DNA from: Pelagibius sp048268885
GTDB taxonomy: Bacteria; Pseudomonadota; Alphaproteobacteria; Kiloniellales; Kiloniellaceae
Length of the DNA stretch: 64,000 bases
Assembly (NCBI GenBank): GCA_048268885.1
Contig: JBLWUP010000024.1
Coordinates: 1-64,000, forward strand
Direction: 5' to 3'
Positions 37,201 to 45,192 of the stretch are shown piece after piece; within the stretch, counting starts at the first letter, position 1, and every line of letters starts with the position of its first letter. Under the pieces are notes generated by a model. The model ran no database searches, was not told the origin of the DNA, and saw only the letters and a list, made by a program, of their open reading frames with translations. The position numbers were made by a program, and so were the translations under genes.

Positions 37201-39147
37201 CCGCGCGAAGGCCTCGTGGAAGGCATCGCGCACGCTCGCCAGGTCGATCGCCGCGCCGCCCTCCACCACCATGTCGAAGTCGTGAATCCAGATCGGCGTC
37301 TTACGGTCGCTGACTTCCACGTCGTAGGGCACTTCGCCGATGACCTTCAGGCCCATGTTCTCCAGCATCGGCAGGATGTCGGAAAGCGGCACCGGCTGGT
37401 CGAGCACATAGATTTTGAAATTCAGTTCTTCGGGCCCCGCGCCGTCGCGGTGATAGAGGTTCATCGAGAGGTCGTCGGCGGCGATCGCCTCTTCGATGTT
37501 GCCGATGTCCTCCACCGCCACGGTGGCGTCGAAGTTGTGCTGGAAGGCCGGCGGAAAGGCGCGCTCGTAGCGCCGGAGCATGCGGATGCCGAACTGCTCC
37601 CCGGTCGCGGCGACCAGCGCCTCTTCCAGCAGGTCGGCCCAGGAGCGCGTGGCCCGCTCAAGGCGTTCCTCCAGCTTCTTCAGGTTGACGTTCGGAATCT
37701 TGCCGGGCTTGGTCTTGATGATGGCGTGCAGACGCGCCAGCACTTCGTCGCTCATCTGCGTCGAAAAGTTCGCGCAGTGGCCGTCATAGGCCTCGGCAAG
37801 AATCTGCTGCAGCTTGCGGCGCAGCGAGGTGTCGTAGCGGTCGCGCGGCACATAGACCATGCAGGAGACGAAGCGTTCGAAAGGATCGCGGCGCACGAAG
37901 AGCGCGGTGCGCTGGCGCTCTTGCAGGTGCAGCACGCCGATGGCGATGTCGCAGAGTTCCTGAACGGAAATCTGGAACAGCTCGTCGCGCGGATAGGTCT
38001 CCAGGATGTGCATCAGGGCCTTGCCGTCGTGGCTGCGCGCAGAGAAGCCGGAGAGCTTCACCGCCGCGTTGACCTTCTGGCGCAGCAGGGGAATGTCGCT
38101 GGGCGAGCGCGAATAGGCGATCGAGGTGAAAAGGCCGACGAAGAGCCGCTCGCCGGTGACGTTGCCCTTGGCGTCGAAGGTCTTCACCGCGATGGTGTCG
38201 AGGTGTACGGCGCGGTGCACGGTGGCGCGCCGGTTCCCCTTGGTGATGCGCAGCAGTTGCGGCTGGCGCATGAAGTCGCGCACGTCGGCCGGCAGTTTGC
38301 CGAGATTGCGCAGGCCGTCGAAGACGCGCACCTCCGGGTCGCGCAGAACGCCAAGGCCGCGCGCCTTGTTGATCTTGGTGACGGCGTTGCCGCCGCGTCC
38401 GTGGAAGCTGATCTCGCGGTAGCCGAGATAGGTGAAGTGGTCGTCGTCCAACCACTTGAGGAACTCGAGGCCTTCGGAGATCTCGGCGACCGGCAGCATG
38501 GGAGGGCGGGTTTCCAGCTCGGCGATGACCTCGCGGCACCTCTCGCGCATGGTTCGCCAGTCTTCCACCGAGGCGCGCACGTCGCTCAGCACGGCTTCGA
38601 TGCCGGCGGCGATCTCCGCCAGGCGCTTTTCCGGCTGCTCGCTGATCTGTATCTGCATCACCGACTCGCCGCGCGGCTCCGCCGCACCGGCTTTCGGCTG
38701 TGCCTTGGCCTTGGGGTCGACCAGTTCAAGCAGCTTGCCCTTGGCGTCGCGGCGCAGACTGACGATTGGGTGGATGACCAGCCGCACCTCGACGTCGTTC
38801 CGGTTGATTTCCGCGGTGACCGAGTCAACGAGGAACGGCATGTCGTCGTTGATGACTTCGATGACGCTGTGCGGCGACTCCCAGCCGTCCCGGTCGGGGT
38901 CAGGATTGTAGGCGCGCACGCTGGCCTTGCCGGGCGTGCGCTGCTGCAGGCTGTCCCACAGCGCCAGCACGCCGCCGGCCAGATTGTCCGCCGACTCGCC
39001 GCGCAGGTCGGCGGGCGGCACGTTGGCGAGGAACTGGCGCACGAAAACCTCGGCACGCTTCGCCTTTGCCGCGCTGAGGCGCTTGCCGACCGCTTGGACG
39101 ACCTGGCCGATGAGTCGGGACCGCGCTTGCGCGCTCTTGTCTACCAT
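34243..39147 (-). CDS. NAD-dependent glutamate dehydrogenase, 180 kDa type
   Basis: A 1634-aa enzyme that oxidises glutamate to 2-oxoglutarate and ammonia with NAD, mainly for amino-acid catabolism. A long N-terminal regulatory region with ACT-like parts is followed by the catalytic domain, where MVARGGLRWSDRPEDFRTEV and KNTVIVPVGSKGGFV hold the substrate-binding lysines, and a long helical C-terminus with CNTDFIDNSAGVDCSDHEVN. ATG 39147 is chosen because AGGGGGAATT precedes it; the upstream extension is Arg-rich without homology. The gene stands alone. A very long antisense frame is a GC-skew shadow. Confidence 0.97.
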   Translation of the reverse strand: MVDKSAQARSRLIGQVVQAVGKRLSAAKAKRAEVFVRQFLANVPPADLRGESADNLAGGVLALWDSLQQRTPGKASVRAYNPDPDRDGWESPHSVIEVINDDMPFLVDSVTAEINRNDVEVRLVIHPIVSLRRDAKGKLLELVDPKAKAQPKAGAAEPRGESVMQIQISEQPEKRLAEIAAGIEAVLSDVRASVEDWRTMRERCREVIAELETRPPMLPVAEISEGLEFLKWLDDDHFTYLGYREISFHGRGGNAVTKINKARGLGVLRDPEVRVFDGLRNLGKLPADVRDFMRQPQLLRITKGNRRATVHRAVHLDTIAVKTFDAKGNVTGERLFVGLFTSIAYSRSPSDIPLLRQKVNAAVKLSGFSARSHDGKALMHILETYPRDELFQISVQELCDIAIGVLHLQERQRTALFVRRDPFERFVSCMVYVPRDRYDTSLRRKLQQILAEAYDGHCANFSTQMSDEVLARLHAIIKTKPGKIPNVNLKKLEERLERATRSWADLLEEALVAATGEQFGIRMLRRYERAFPPAFQHNFDATVAVEDIGNIEEAIAADDLSMNLYHRDGAGPEELNFKIYVLDQPVPLSDILPMLENMGLKVIGEVPYDVEVSDRKTPIWIHDFDMVVEGGAAIDLASVRDAFHEAFARVWHGEMEDDGFNKLVLHAGLTAREVIVLRAYCKYLRQARIPFSQDYMEATLARNPDVARNLVDLFLARFDPAREKDSAKLCKKIVADIEAQLDQVSNLDEDRIIRRYLNLILSTLRTNFFQPAKDGGEKIYCSFKFDSRNIEELPQPQPLREIFVYSPGLEGVHLRFGMVARGGLRWSDRPEDFRTEVLGLVKAQQVKNTVIVPVGSKGGFVMKQPPPAEAGREAFLEAGIECYKTFIRGLLDITDNLKRGRIVPPQKVIRYDADDPYLVVAADKGTATFSDIANGVSADYGFWLDDAFASGGSAGYDHKKMGITARGAWESVKRHFRELGKDIQKEDFTCIGCGDMSGDVFGNGMLLSRHILLVGAFNHMHIFVDPTPDPARSWEERDRLFKLPRSAWTDYNPELISKGGGIFERSAKSIKVTPEMKRVFGIAKDSVTPNELIQAMLLAEIELLWFGGIGTYIKAGEESNLDVGDRANDALRVNGKQVGAKVIGEGANLGVTQLGRIEYGEAGGRCNTDFIDNSAGVDCSDHEVNIKILLGDVEQAGEMTRKQRNKLLEKMTEEVGKQCLRDNYLQSQAITVTHQLGGHLLDRFARFMRSLEKDGQLNRRIEYLPDDEEVLERMKRGEGLTRAEIAVLLSYSKLVLYDDLLKSDLPDDAHFIADLATYFPKPLRTPYAAQIDRHRLKREIVVTVVSNDVVNRVGINFVHEVREKTGMPPEEIVKAYIIAREIFGMRDLWAQIEALDNKVPALLQSRMLVECGRLIERETVWFLREVGIPLDIAGEIGRFGEGVATLVGRIESLLSPADRELLDQHTAQLVEQGAPQALARRIASLPMLAPVCDVVRIAATLKLPVEKVAEAYFTIGDRFGFDWLRRSAGSLPTDTAWDKLAVSAIIDDFYGHQSELTTRVLNGSGAGKGAGKASGKRGGKDGAATDKIIAEWSAGRAPLVTRTEQLLEELKTSGTPDFAMLAVANRQLKSMVSG

Positions 39148-39574
39148 GGCGAATTCCCCCTGCCGCAGTTTCTGCTCTACCTGCTTAGCCGGTGATGACC
39201 TTACCTCTGCCGGGCGACCGCCCCGCCGCCCCGATCGGGACGGCACGACTCTGATCACCTGGATTACACGCTAAACCATTCCACGCGCGAAAGCGAAGAG
39301 GCGAAAGCAGAAGATGCAGGGTAACCCCGCAGAATTACGGAAATAAAATCGGTCGCCGGGAAAATCGGCCGCGCGCCCTTGTCGTGAACCGAAGGATGGC
39401 GGCAGGCCGCAGGGGACCCGCGGGGCGGCCTGGAGAGACCGAAAGGAGGCCATTGCGGGCGCGCGGACCCCGGGATCCGCCGGTCAACTCTGCGGCGATT
39501 TGTGATAGCGCTAGCAATTTGGCCTTTCCTGACCGAAAGTGGTGGAATGCGGCGCCATGAAAAGGGGGGGCAGC
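39148..39574. other. Divergent gap between NAD-GDH and the LacI-type gene
   Basis: These 427 bp hold the promoter regions of both genes. A LacI-type operator lies at 39503-39516. A short palindrome CCCGATCGGG occurs near 39230-39240 in the probable leader of the dehydrogenase. I see no gene or RNA that I can support in the remainder. Confidence 0.6.
39503..39516. promoter_or_regulatory. LacI/GalR-type operator
   Basis: TGATAGCGCTAGCA is a near-perfect palindrome with the central CG expected for LacI-family binding sites, having one mismatch between halves. It is 58 bp upstream of the LacI-type start, suggesting autoregulation. Confidence 0.55.
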
Positions 39575-40699
39575 ATGACACGACGCAAAAAGGGCCGGAC
39601 GACCATCGCCGACGTGGCGGCGCAGGCGGGAGTCAGCCCGATTACCGTATCGCGCGCCCTGCGCGAACCGGCTCGCGTCTCCGAACCTCTGCGCAAACGC
39701 ATCGATGCGGCGGTGCGGGACCTCGATTACGTGCCGGATCTGCATGCCCGGGCCCTGGCCTCGGCCCGCACCAACGTGGTCGGCGTGATCATCCCCTCGC
39801 TCACCAACTCCGTCTTCGCGGAGGTGATGCGCGGCGTCCACGACCGCGCGGAGAAGACCGACCTGCAGGTGCAGCTCGCCAACACCCGATACTCGCCGCT
39901 GGAGGAGGAACGCCTGATCCGCCTGTTCCTCAGCCAGTCGCCGGCAGGGCTGATCATGGTGGGCATCGACCAGACCGCCGCCGCCGCGAAGCTGCTGCGC
40001 GAGGCCGAGCTGCCCATCGTGCAGATCATGGAGCTGGGGCCCGAGCCCTTCGACATGATGGTAGGGCTGTCGCAGTTCGACGCCGGGCGGGCCATGACCG
40101 AGCACCTGCTGGAGGCCGGCTACCGCCGCATCGCCTTCCTGGCCGCGCGCCTGGACCCGCGCAGCAACCGCCGCATGGCCGGCTACAGCGCCGTCATGGC
40201 CGAGCGGGGGCTCGCCGACGACAGCCTCATGGTGCAGACCAAGGCGCCCTCTTCTGTCGGCGTCGGCTGCGAACTGATGCGCCAGATCATGGAGCAGCGG
40301 CCCGATATCGAAGCGGTGTTCTGCAACAACGACGACATCGCGCTGGGCGCCCTCTTCGAGTGCCGGCGCATGGGGATCGCCGTGCCGGAACGCCTGGGTA
40401 TCGCCGGTTTCAACGATTTCGAGATGATGGCCTCCGCCGAGCCGCCGATCACCAGCATGGCGACCGAGCGCTACGAGATGGGCGTTGCCGCCATGGACAT
40501 GATCGCCAGGACCATCGCCGGCGAGCCGCCGGAGCAGAAGGTGGTCGACCTGGGCTTCCACCTCTGCGCGCGCGCCAGCACCCGGCGCCGCGGTGCGGCC
40601 GAGACCGCCCCTCAGGCGGCGGCGAAGAAGCAGCCGGCGGCGAAGAAGGCGTCGCGCAAGAAAGCCGCGCGCAAGGACCGGGTCAGGGAAGCCCGCTGA
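39575..40699 (+). CDS. LacI-family transcription regulator with Lys-rich tail
   Basis: A 374-aa regulator. The N-terminal LacI helix-turn-helix (TTIADVAAQAGVSPITVSRA) and hinge are followed by a periplasmic-binding-protein-like sensor domain (VVGVIIPSLTNSVFAEVMRG, NNDDIALGALFECRRMGI). It resembles the GntR gluconate branch. The last 35 residues are Ala/Lys/Arg-rich (AAAKKQPAAKKASRKKAARK), like histone H1 or AlgP tails, which is unusual for the family. ATG 39575 has AGGGGGGG 4 nt upstream and is preferred to two earlier starts. No sugar genes are adjacent, so the target is unknown. Confidence 0.92.
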   Translation: MTRRKKGRTTIADVAAQAGVSPITVSRALREPARVSEPLRKRIDAAVRDLDYVPDLHARALASARTNVVGVIIPSLTNSVFAEVMRGVHDRAEKTDLQVQLANTRYSPLEEERLIRLFLSQSPAGLIMVGIDQTAAAAKLLREAELPIVQIMELGPEPFDMMVGLSQFDAGRAMTEHLLEAGYRRIAFLAARLDPRSNRRMAGYSAVMAERGLADDSLMVQTKAPSSVGVGCELMRQIMEQRPDIEAVFCNNDDIALGALFECRRMGIAVPERLGIAGFNDFEMMASAEPPITSMATERYEMGVAAMDMIARTIAGEPPEQKVVDLGFHLCARASTRRRGAAETAPQAAAKKQPAAKKASRKKAARKDRVREAR

Positions 40700-40794
40700 A
40701 TCCCCCTTTCCAATTCCCCCTGATGTCCTAGGTTCTTGTGCAAACGTCCAGCGTGACGGGACGTATCGCAAAGAACCGGCCGGGAGCAGCACCG

Positions 40795-41724
40795 ATGGAC
40801 GTGCTGAACGACATTCTCGACACCCTGGAATTGAAGGGCGCGCTCTACTTCCGCACCGACTGTTCAGCCCCCTGGGCCGTTGCCGTGCCCGACTACGAGC
40901 GGGCCGCGCGCTTCCACCTGGTGGTGCAGGGAAACTGCCATGTCCGCCTCGCCTCCGGTGCCACGGTGGAGCTCAACCCCGGCGACCTGATACTGATCCC
41001 GCGCGGGCGCAGCCATGTGCTGGCCGACAGCGCCGGCCGCCACGCCACCGACCTGGAAACCGTCCTCAAGGACAGCGGCTACAGTGGCGAGGGCGCGCTG
41101 GTCGTCGGGCGGGGCGACCCGCAAGCCTCCACCCAGCTGGTCTGCGGCCACTTCACTTTCCGCGCCGCGGCCGACCACCCGCTGCTGCGCGCCCTGCCGG
41201 AGGCCCTGGTCATCACCGCGGCCATGCGGGCGCGCGAGCCCTGGCTCGACGAGGTGCTACGCCTGGTGGCGCGCCGGGTCTTCGCCGAGGACATCGGCAG
41301 CACCGCCGCGGTCACCCGCCTGTCGGAGATCGTCTTCATCGAGGCGCTGCGGATCGGCGTCGAGCAGTGCGCGGAGCTGAAGCGCCTCGTCGAGGCCTTC
41401 CGCGACCGCCAGGTCGGCCGTGCCCTGCAACTGATCCATGCGCAGCCCGGCGCGACCTGGACCGTCGACCGCCTGGCCGGCGAAGTCGGCATGTCGCGCA
41501 GCCGCTTCGCCGAGCGTTTCAGCGCCCTGGTCGGCCAGGGGGCCATGGCCTACCTGGCCGACTGGCGCCTTCAGAAGGCGCTGGCGCTGCTGCAAAGCAG
41601 CCCCGCCAGCAGCGTGCAGCAGGTGGCAAGCCAGACCGGCTACAAGTCGCCGGCCGCCTTCAGCCGCGCCTTCACCAGCAAGTTCGGGATCGCGCCCTCC
41701 GCCTACCGGCGCCGGACAGCTTGA
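40795..41724 (+). CDS. AraC-family regulator with N-terminal cupin domain
   Basis: A 309-aa regulator with an N-terminal cupin sensor of the Cupin_6 type (FRTDCSAPWAVAVPDYERAA, GDLILIPRGRSHVL) and two C-terminal AraC helix-turn-helix motifs (WTVDRLAGEVGMSRSRFAER and VQQVASQTGYKSPAAFSRAF). It begins 96 bp after the LacI-type gene on the same strand. Ligand and targets are not evident from neighbours. ATG 40795 is used, with GGGAG about 9 nt upstream; the TTG at 40738 is less likely. Confidence 0.92.
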   Translation: MDVLNDILDTLELKGALYFRTDCSAPWAVAVPDYERAARFHLVVQGNCHVRLASGATVELNPGDLILIPRGRSHVLADSAGRHATDLETVLKDSGYSGEGALVVGRGDPQASTQLVCGHFTFRAAADHPLLRALPEALVITAAMRAREPWLDEVLRLVARRVFAEDIGSTAAVTRLSEIVFIEALRIGVEQCAELKRLVEAFRDRQVGRALQLIHAQPGATWTVDRLAGEVGMSRSRFAERFSALVGQGAMAYLADWRLQKALALLQSSPASSVQQVASQTGYKSPAAFSRAFTSKFGIAPSAYRRRTA

Positions 41725-41954
41725 AGCCCCCTCTCGAAGGATCTTCTGGAGATTCTTTGCAGATCGTCCCGATCATGCTGCCACCTGTCCCATAATTTCC
41801 TGCCTTAATTGATTGAACGTCCTGCCGAGCCCAGTTTCGCCCTGTCGGCAGGAAGTCGCCTGTGATGCCCATCGCAAGAGGGGGACCGCCCGCTCCGCAC
41901 GCCGCCGACCGTGCGGCGGGCAAGGCACCCCCTGTTCCAAAGGAAGGAAGACAG

Positions 41955-42497
41955 ATGCCCCGCAGATTGCTGCTCACCGCCGTCGCCGCGCTCTCCGTCG
42001 CGGCCGCGGGCTGTGCCTCGGCCGACGAGAAGGCCGCCTCAAAGATGAACGATCTGGAGATCGCCCATTCCGCCTACACCGCCGGCAACCTGGACATCCG
42101 CTATGCGCACCTGGCGCTCGCCCTGTCGGAGAACGAGACGGTGCGCGACTTCGCCGCCACCATGATCCGCGACCACAGCGCGGTGAACGACGAGGCCGTG
42201 GCCCTGATCACCAAACTCAACGTGACGCCGCAGGATAATGACCTGAGCCGCGCCCTGGTGAAAGGGGCCGCGGCGAAGCGCGCCGAGCTGGTCGTCCTGA
42301 AGGGCCAGGCTTTCGACTGTGCCTACGCGACCAACGAGCTGGGCTATCACCAGGTCGTCAACCAGACCGTCGAAGGCAGCTTCATTCCCCAGGCCACAGT
42401 GCCGGAACTGAAGGACCTGCTGTCCGATGCCCTGGTGACCTTCAAGGTGCACGAAGGCCATGCCGAGCGCATGGTCGCCGGGCTGAACTGCGGCTGA
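41955..42497 (+). CDS. DUF4142-family lipoprotein
   Basis: A 180-aa exported protein with a lipobox (AAGC, Cys20). The mature part is a four-helix, ferritin-like DUF4142 domain (DLEIAHSAYTAGNLDIRYAH, FAATMIRDHSAVNDEA). DUF4142 proteins occur in many envelopes and their function is unknown. AAGGAAG precedes ATG 41955. The downstream cupredoxin gene starts 3 bp after the stop, so the two are an operon and probably act together in the periplasm. Confidence 0.88.
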   Translation: MPRRLLLTAVAALSVAAAGCASADEKAASKMNDLEIAHSAYTAGNLDIRYAHLALALSENETVRDFAATMIRDHSAVNDEAVALITKLNVTPQDNDLSRALVKGAAAKRAELVVLKGQAFDCAYATNELGYHQVVNQTVEGSFIPQATVPELKDLLSDALVTFKVHEGHAERMVAGLNCG

Positions 42498-42500
42498 GCC

Positions 42501-42854
42501 ATGGCACGCTTCGCCGTCACGCTGCTGCTCGCCCTGGCGGTCGCAGGGCAGCTGTCGGGAGCGCCCGCGGGCGCTTCCGGCGCCGCCCGCGGCGGTGAAC
42601 CCCGGCTGCACCGCGTCGTCATCGAGGACTTCGCCTTCCGGCCTCGGCGCCTGGAGGTACGCCCCGGCGACAGTGTCGAGTGGGTGAACCTGGACCTCGC
42701 CCCGCACACGGCCAGCGCCGAGGACGGCACTTGGGACAGCGGCGAAATGGCGAAGCGGGCGCGCTTTCGCATGACCTTCCGGAAGGCCGGCAGTCACGCC
42801 TACGGCTGCGCCTTCCACCCCCTGATGCGCGGCGACATCGTCGTCGCGCCCTGA
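42501..42854 (+). CDS. Cupredoxin (plastocyanin/pseudoazurin-like)
   Basis: A 117-aa periplasmic blue-copper protein. A signal peptide (about residues 1-26) precedes a beta barrel. The type 1 copper ligands are His69 (APHTAS), Cys103, His106 and Met109 (YGCAFHPLM). It could carry electrons or bind copper. Coupling to the DUF4142 gene 3 bp upstream suggests a joint periplasmic role. Confidence 0.9.
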   Translation: MARFAVTLLLALAVAGQLSGAPAGASGAARGGEPRLHRVVIEDFAFRPRRLEVRPGDSVEWVNLDLAPHTASAEDGTWDSGEMAKRARFRMTFRKAGSHAYGCAFHPLMRGDIVVAP

Positions 42855-42888
42855 CACCCCCATCTCATTTCGCAATAGGAAAAAGACC

Positions 42889-43278
42889 ATGACCCTGATC
42901 GACCATGCCAGCGTCGGCGTGCCCGACATCGAAGCCGCCCGCAAGTTCTACGACCCGGTGATGAAGGCGCTGGGCTGCGACTGCCTGGCCGCCCTGGACG
43001 GGCTCGCCGCCTACGGCACCTCAGTGCCGCAATTCGTCATCATCCTGCCTTTCGACAAGCAGGCGGCCAGTGCCGGCAACGGCACCCACATCTGCTTCGC
43101 CGCTGCCAGCCGCGAAGCGGTCGACAGCTTCTCCAAGGCCGCCCTCGACAACGGCGGCAGCGATGAAGGCGCGCCGGGCCCGCGTCCGGGCTACCCCAAG
43201 GCCGACGTCTATGCCGCCTTCGTACGCGACCCCTTCGGCAACAAGCTGGAAGCCATCCATAACGGCTTTACGGCCTGA
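42889..43278 (+). CDS. VOC-family (glyoxalase/bleomycin-resistance-like) protein
   Basis: A 129-aa protein with one vicinal-oxygen-chelate module pair. The start LIDHASVGVPDIEAARKFYD supplies a metal-binding His and the C-terminal FVRDPFGNKLEAIHNG a Glu ligand. Substrates of this branch are unknown. It lies 34 bp after the cupredoxin gene and may share its transcript. An AGGAAAAAGACC Shine-Dalgarno region precedes the ATG. Confidence 0.88.
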   Translation: MTLIDHASVGVPDIEAARKFYDPVMKALGCDCLAALDGLAAYGTSVPQFVIILPFDKQAASAGNGTHICFAAASREAVDSFSKAALDNGGSDEGAPGPRPGYPKADVYAAFVRDPFGNKLEAIHNGFTA

Positions 43279-43299
43279 CGGCTGGGAAATGAGGTGGAG

Positions 43300-43983
43300 C
43301 TAGAAGCTCTCGACCCAGGGACGCAGCTCCACCTCCCAGGTCCAGGCCGAGCGGTGCTGGCGCGCCACCTGGAAATAGGTTTCGGCGATGGCGTCGGGAT
43401 CGAGCAGCGCGTCCTTGCCGTCGTCCGGGCGCGCCGTCGAGCGGATGCCGCCGTCGATCACGAAGTGGGCGACGTGAATGCCCTGGGGCTGCAGCTCGCG
43501 GGCCAGCGACTGGGCCAGGCCGCGCAGGCCGAACTTGCCCATGGCGAAAGGCGCCGAGCGGGCATAGCCCTTCACGCTGGCCGAGGCGCCGGTCAGCAGA
43601 AGGGTGCCGCTGCCACGCGCCAGCATGGCCGGGACCACGGCATTGCACACCAGGTAACCGCCATAGCAGGACACCAGCAGAGCCTGTTTCACCGCCTCGG
43701 GATCCAACTCGGTAAAGGGCCCGCGCTGGCGGCCCGACGCGTTGAACAGCACCACCTCGGGGGCGCCGAGATCCTGCGTCACCTGCGCCACCATGTCCTC
43801 CACCGCCGTCGGGTCGGTGACGTCGCAGGCATAGGTCCTGGCGTCGACCTCCGCGGCGAGATCCGCCAGCTTGCCGGGATTGCGTGCGGCCAGAGCGACC
43901 TTGGCGCCTTCGCGGGCGAAACGGCGCGCCACCGAGGCGCTGAGGCCCGGCCCGGCGCCGACGATCAGAACGGTTTCAGCCAT
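43300..43983 (-). CDS. SDR-family oxidoreductase lacking the catalytic Tyr
   Basis: A 227-aa Rossmann-fold protein. VLIVGAGPGLSASVARRFA is the dinucleotide motif and NASG the structural Asn motif. The usual YxxxK active site reads FAMGK (in SAPFAMGKFGLRGLAQSLAR), so Phe replaces the catalytic Tyr. Related alphaproteobacterial proteins share this FAxxKF form, so it seems a true subfamily rather than an error. ATG 43983 is preceded by GGAGG. Substrate unknown. Confidence 0.85.
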   Translation of the reverse strand: MAETVLIVGAGPGLSASVARRFAREGAKVALAARNPGKLADLAAEVDARTYACDVTDPTAVEDMVAQVTQDLGAPEVVLFNASGRQRGPFTELDPEAVKQALLVSCYGGYLVCNAVVPAMLARGSGTLLLTGASASVKGYARSAPFAMGKFGLRGLAQSLARELQPQGIHVAHFVIDGGIRSTARPDDGKDALLDPDAIAETYFQVARQHRSAWTWEVELRPWVESF

Positions 43984-44108
43984 CTGAGGCTCCTCCCTCC
44001 ACAAGTTTTCCGCCCGCCGTCCGAAAGGCGGCGCGGCCGGGAAGGCGGTTGCTCACCCTTCCGGCCTGCGGCATTTCCGTCTTTCACTACTTAGGTAGCC
44101 CTACGGCC

Positions 44109-44531
44109 TTAGACCAGGGCGAGGCGCACGTCCAGGCCGTTGCGGGTGGCGTGCGAGTAGGGGCAGACGATGTGCGCCTGGTCGACGATGGCCTGCGCAG
44201 CATCGCGCTCGATCCCCGGCAGGGCGATCGCCAGCTCGACGTCCAGGCCGAAACCCTCGCCGTCGTCGCGCGGACCGATGCCGACCGTTGCCGTCACCGT
44301 GCTGTCGTCGGACAGCGTCACCTTCTTCTGGCCGGCGACGAACTTGATGGCGCCCAGGAAGCAGGCGGAATAGCCGGCGGCGAAAAGCTGCTCGGGATTG
44401 TTGCCGTCACCGCCCGGGCCGCCCAGTTCTTTCGGCGTGGTCAGCGTGACGGCAAAAGCGCCATCGGCGGTCTTGGCGGAGCCGGTACGGCCCCCGGTGG
44501 CAGTGGCTTCTGTGGTGTAGAGCGTCTTCAT
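44109..44531 (-). CDS. ohr: Organic hydroperoxide resistance protein
   Basis: A 140-aa OsmC/Ohr-family peroxidase that reduces organic hydroperoxides with lipoyl thiols. The two redox cysteines are Cys57 (YSACFLGAI) and Cys123 (IVCPYSHATR), and the Ohr-type NPEQLFAAGYS is intact. ATG 44531 is preceded by GGAAG. It is divergent from an ohrR-type gene with two 17-bp operators between them. Confidence 0.96.
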   Translation of the reverse strand: MKTLYTTEATATGGRTGSAKTADGAFAVTLTTPKELGGPGGDGNNPEQLFAAGYSACFLGAIKFVAGQKKVTLSDDSTVTATVGIGPRDDGEGFGLDVELAIALPGIERDAAQAIVDQAHIVCPYSHATRNGLDVRLALV

Positions 44532-44593
44532 GGTGATCTTCCTTCCGGTTATCGGCGGACCCATTTCTCCGCCTGCTGCAAAATATATGTCGC

Positions 44594-44610
44594 GCGCGAT
44601 TTAATCGCGC
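44594..44610. promoter_or_regulatory. OhrR operator A
   Basis: GCGCGATTTAATCGCGC is a perfect 17-bp palindrome centred at 44602, 63 bp from the ohr start. It shares the core CGCGATTT-ATCG with operator B. Confidence 0.55.
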
Positions 44611-44679
44611 AATATGTTCTTACGAAATTTTTCGCAACTCCCTGAAAAACAACAAATATTTTTTGCACGATTATCTTGT

Positions 44680-44696
44680 GTACGATCAAATCGCGC
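44680..44696. promoter_or_regulatory. OhrR operator B
   Basis: GTACGATCAAATCGCGC is 17 bp and, on the minus strand, matches operator A at 13 of 17 positions. It lies 37 bp from the ohrR start. Both sites sit in an AT-rich divergent promoter region. Confidence 0.5.
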
Positions 44697-44732
44697 GTAT
44701 ATTTATGCAAATACGACCTTTGGAGAGAGATC

Positions 44733-45188
44733 ATGGCCGCAAGGGATTCCGACCAACTGGAACTGGACGAGCAGTTCTGCTTCGCCGTCTATTCCACCGC
44801 CCATGCGCTGAACCGCGCCTACAAGCCGCTGCTGGACCGCTTGGGCGTGACCTATCCGCAATACCTGGTGTTGCTCGCGCTTTGGGCCGAGGACGGACGC
44901 GGCGTCGGCAGCCTGGGCGAACAGTTGATGCTGGAGTCGAGCACCCTCACGCCCTTGCTGAAGCGCATGGAGGCGGCCGGCCTGCTGCGCCGCGAGCGCA
45001 ATCCCGAGGACGAGCGTCAGGTCATCGTCCGCCTGACGTCGAAGGGGCGGAAACTGCGCGACAAGGCCAAGGCGGTGCCGAAATCCGTGCTGGCCGCCAC
45101 CCGCTGCACCGCGAAGGAGCTCGGCCGGCTGCGCGACCGCATGACAGAGGTGCGCGACGCCATCCTCGACTCGGTCGAGGCGGCCTAG
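44733..45188 (+). CDS. ohrR: MarR-family organic hydroperoxide sensor
   Basis: A 151-aa winged-helix repressor. Cys16 in EQFCFAVYS matches the peroxide-reactive cysteine of OhrR proteins, and the DNA-binding part (QLMLESSTLTPLLKRMEAAG, then RNPEDERQVIVRLTSKGR) is standard MarR. Oxidation of the Cys releases DNA and turns on ohr. ATG 44733 follows GGAGAGAG; an earlier in-frame start would cover operator B. Divergence from ohr supports the call. Confidence 0.94.
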   Translation: MAARDSDQLELDEQFCFAVYSTAHALNRAYKPLLDRLGVTYPQYLVLLALWAEDGRGVGSLGEQLMLESSTLTPLLKRMEAAGLLRRERNPEDERQVIVRLTSKGRKLRDKAKAVPKSVLAATRCTAKELGRLRDRMTEVRDAILDSVEAA

Positions 45189-45192
45189 AAGG

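Noticed and set aside
34492..39195. 1567-codon open frame on the plus strand
   Set aside because: It lies antisense to the NAD-glutamate dehydrogenase. High GC at third positions removes stops from the opposite strand; the translation is His/Val/Gly/Arg-rich without domains.
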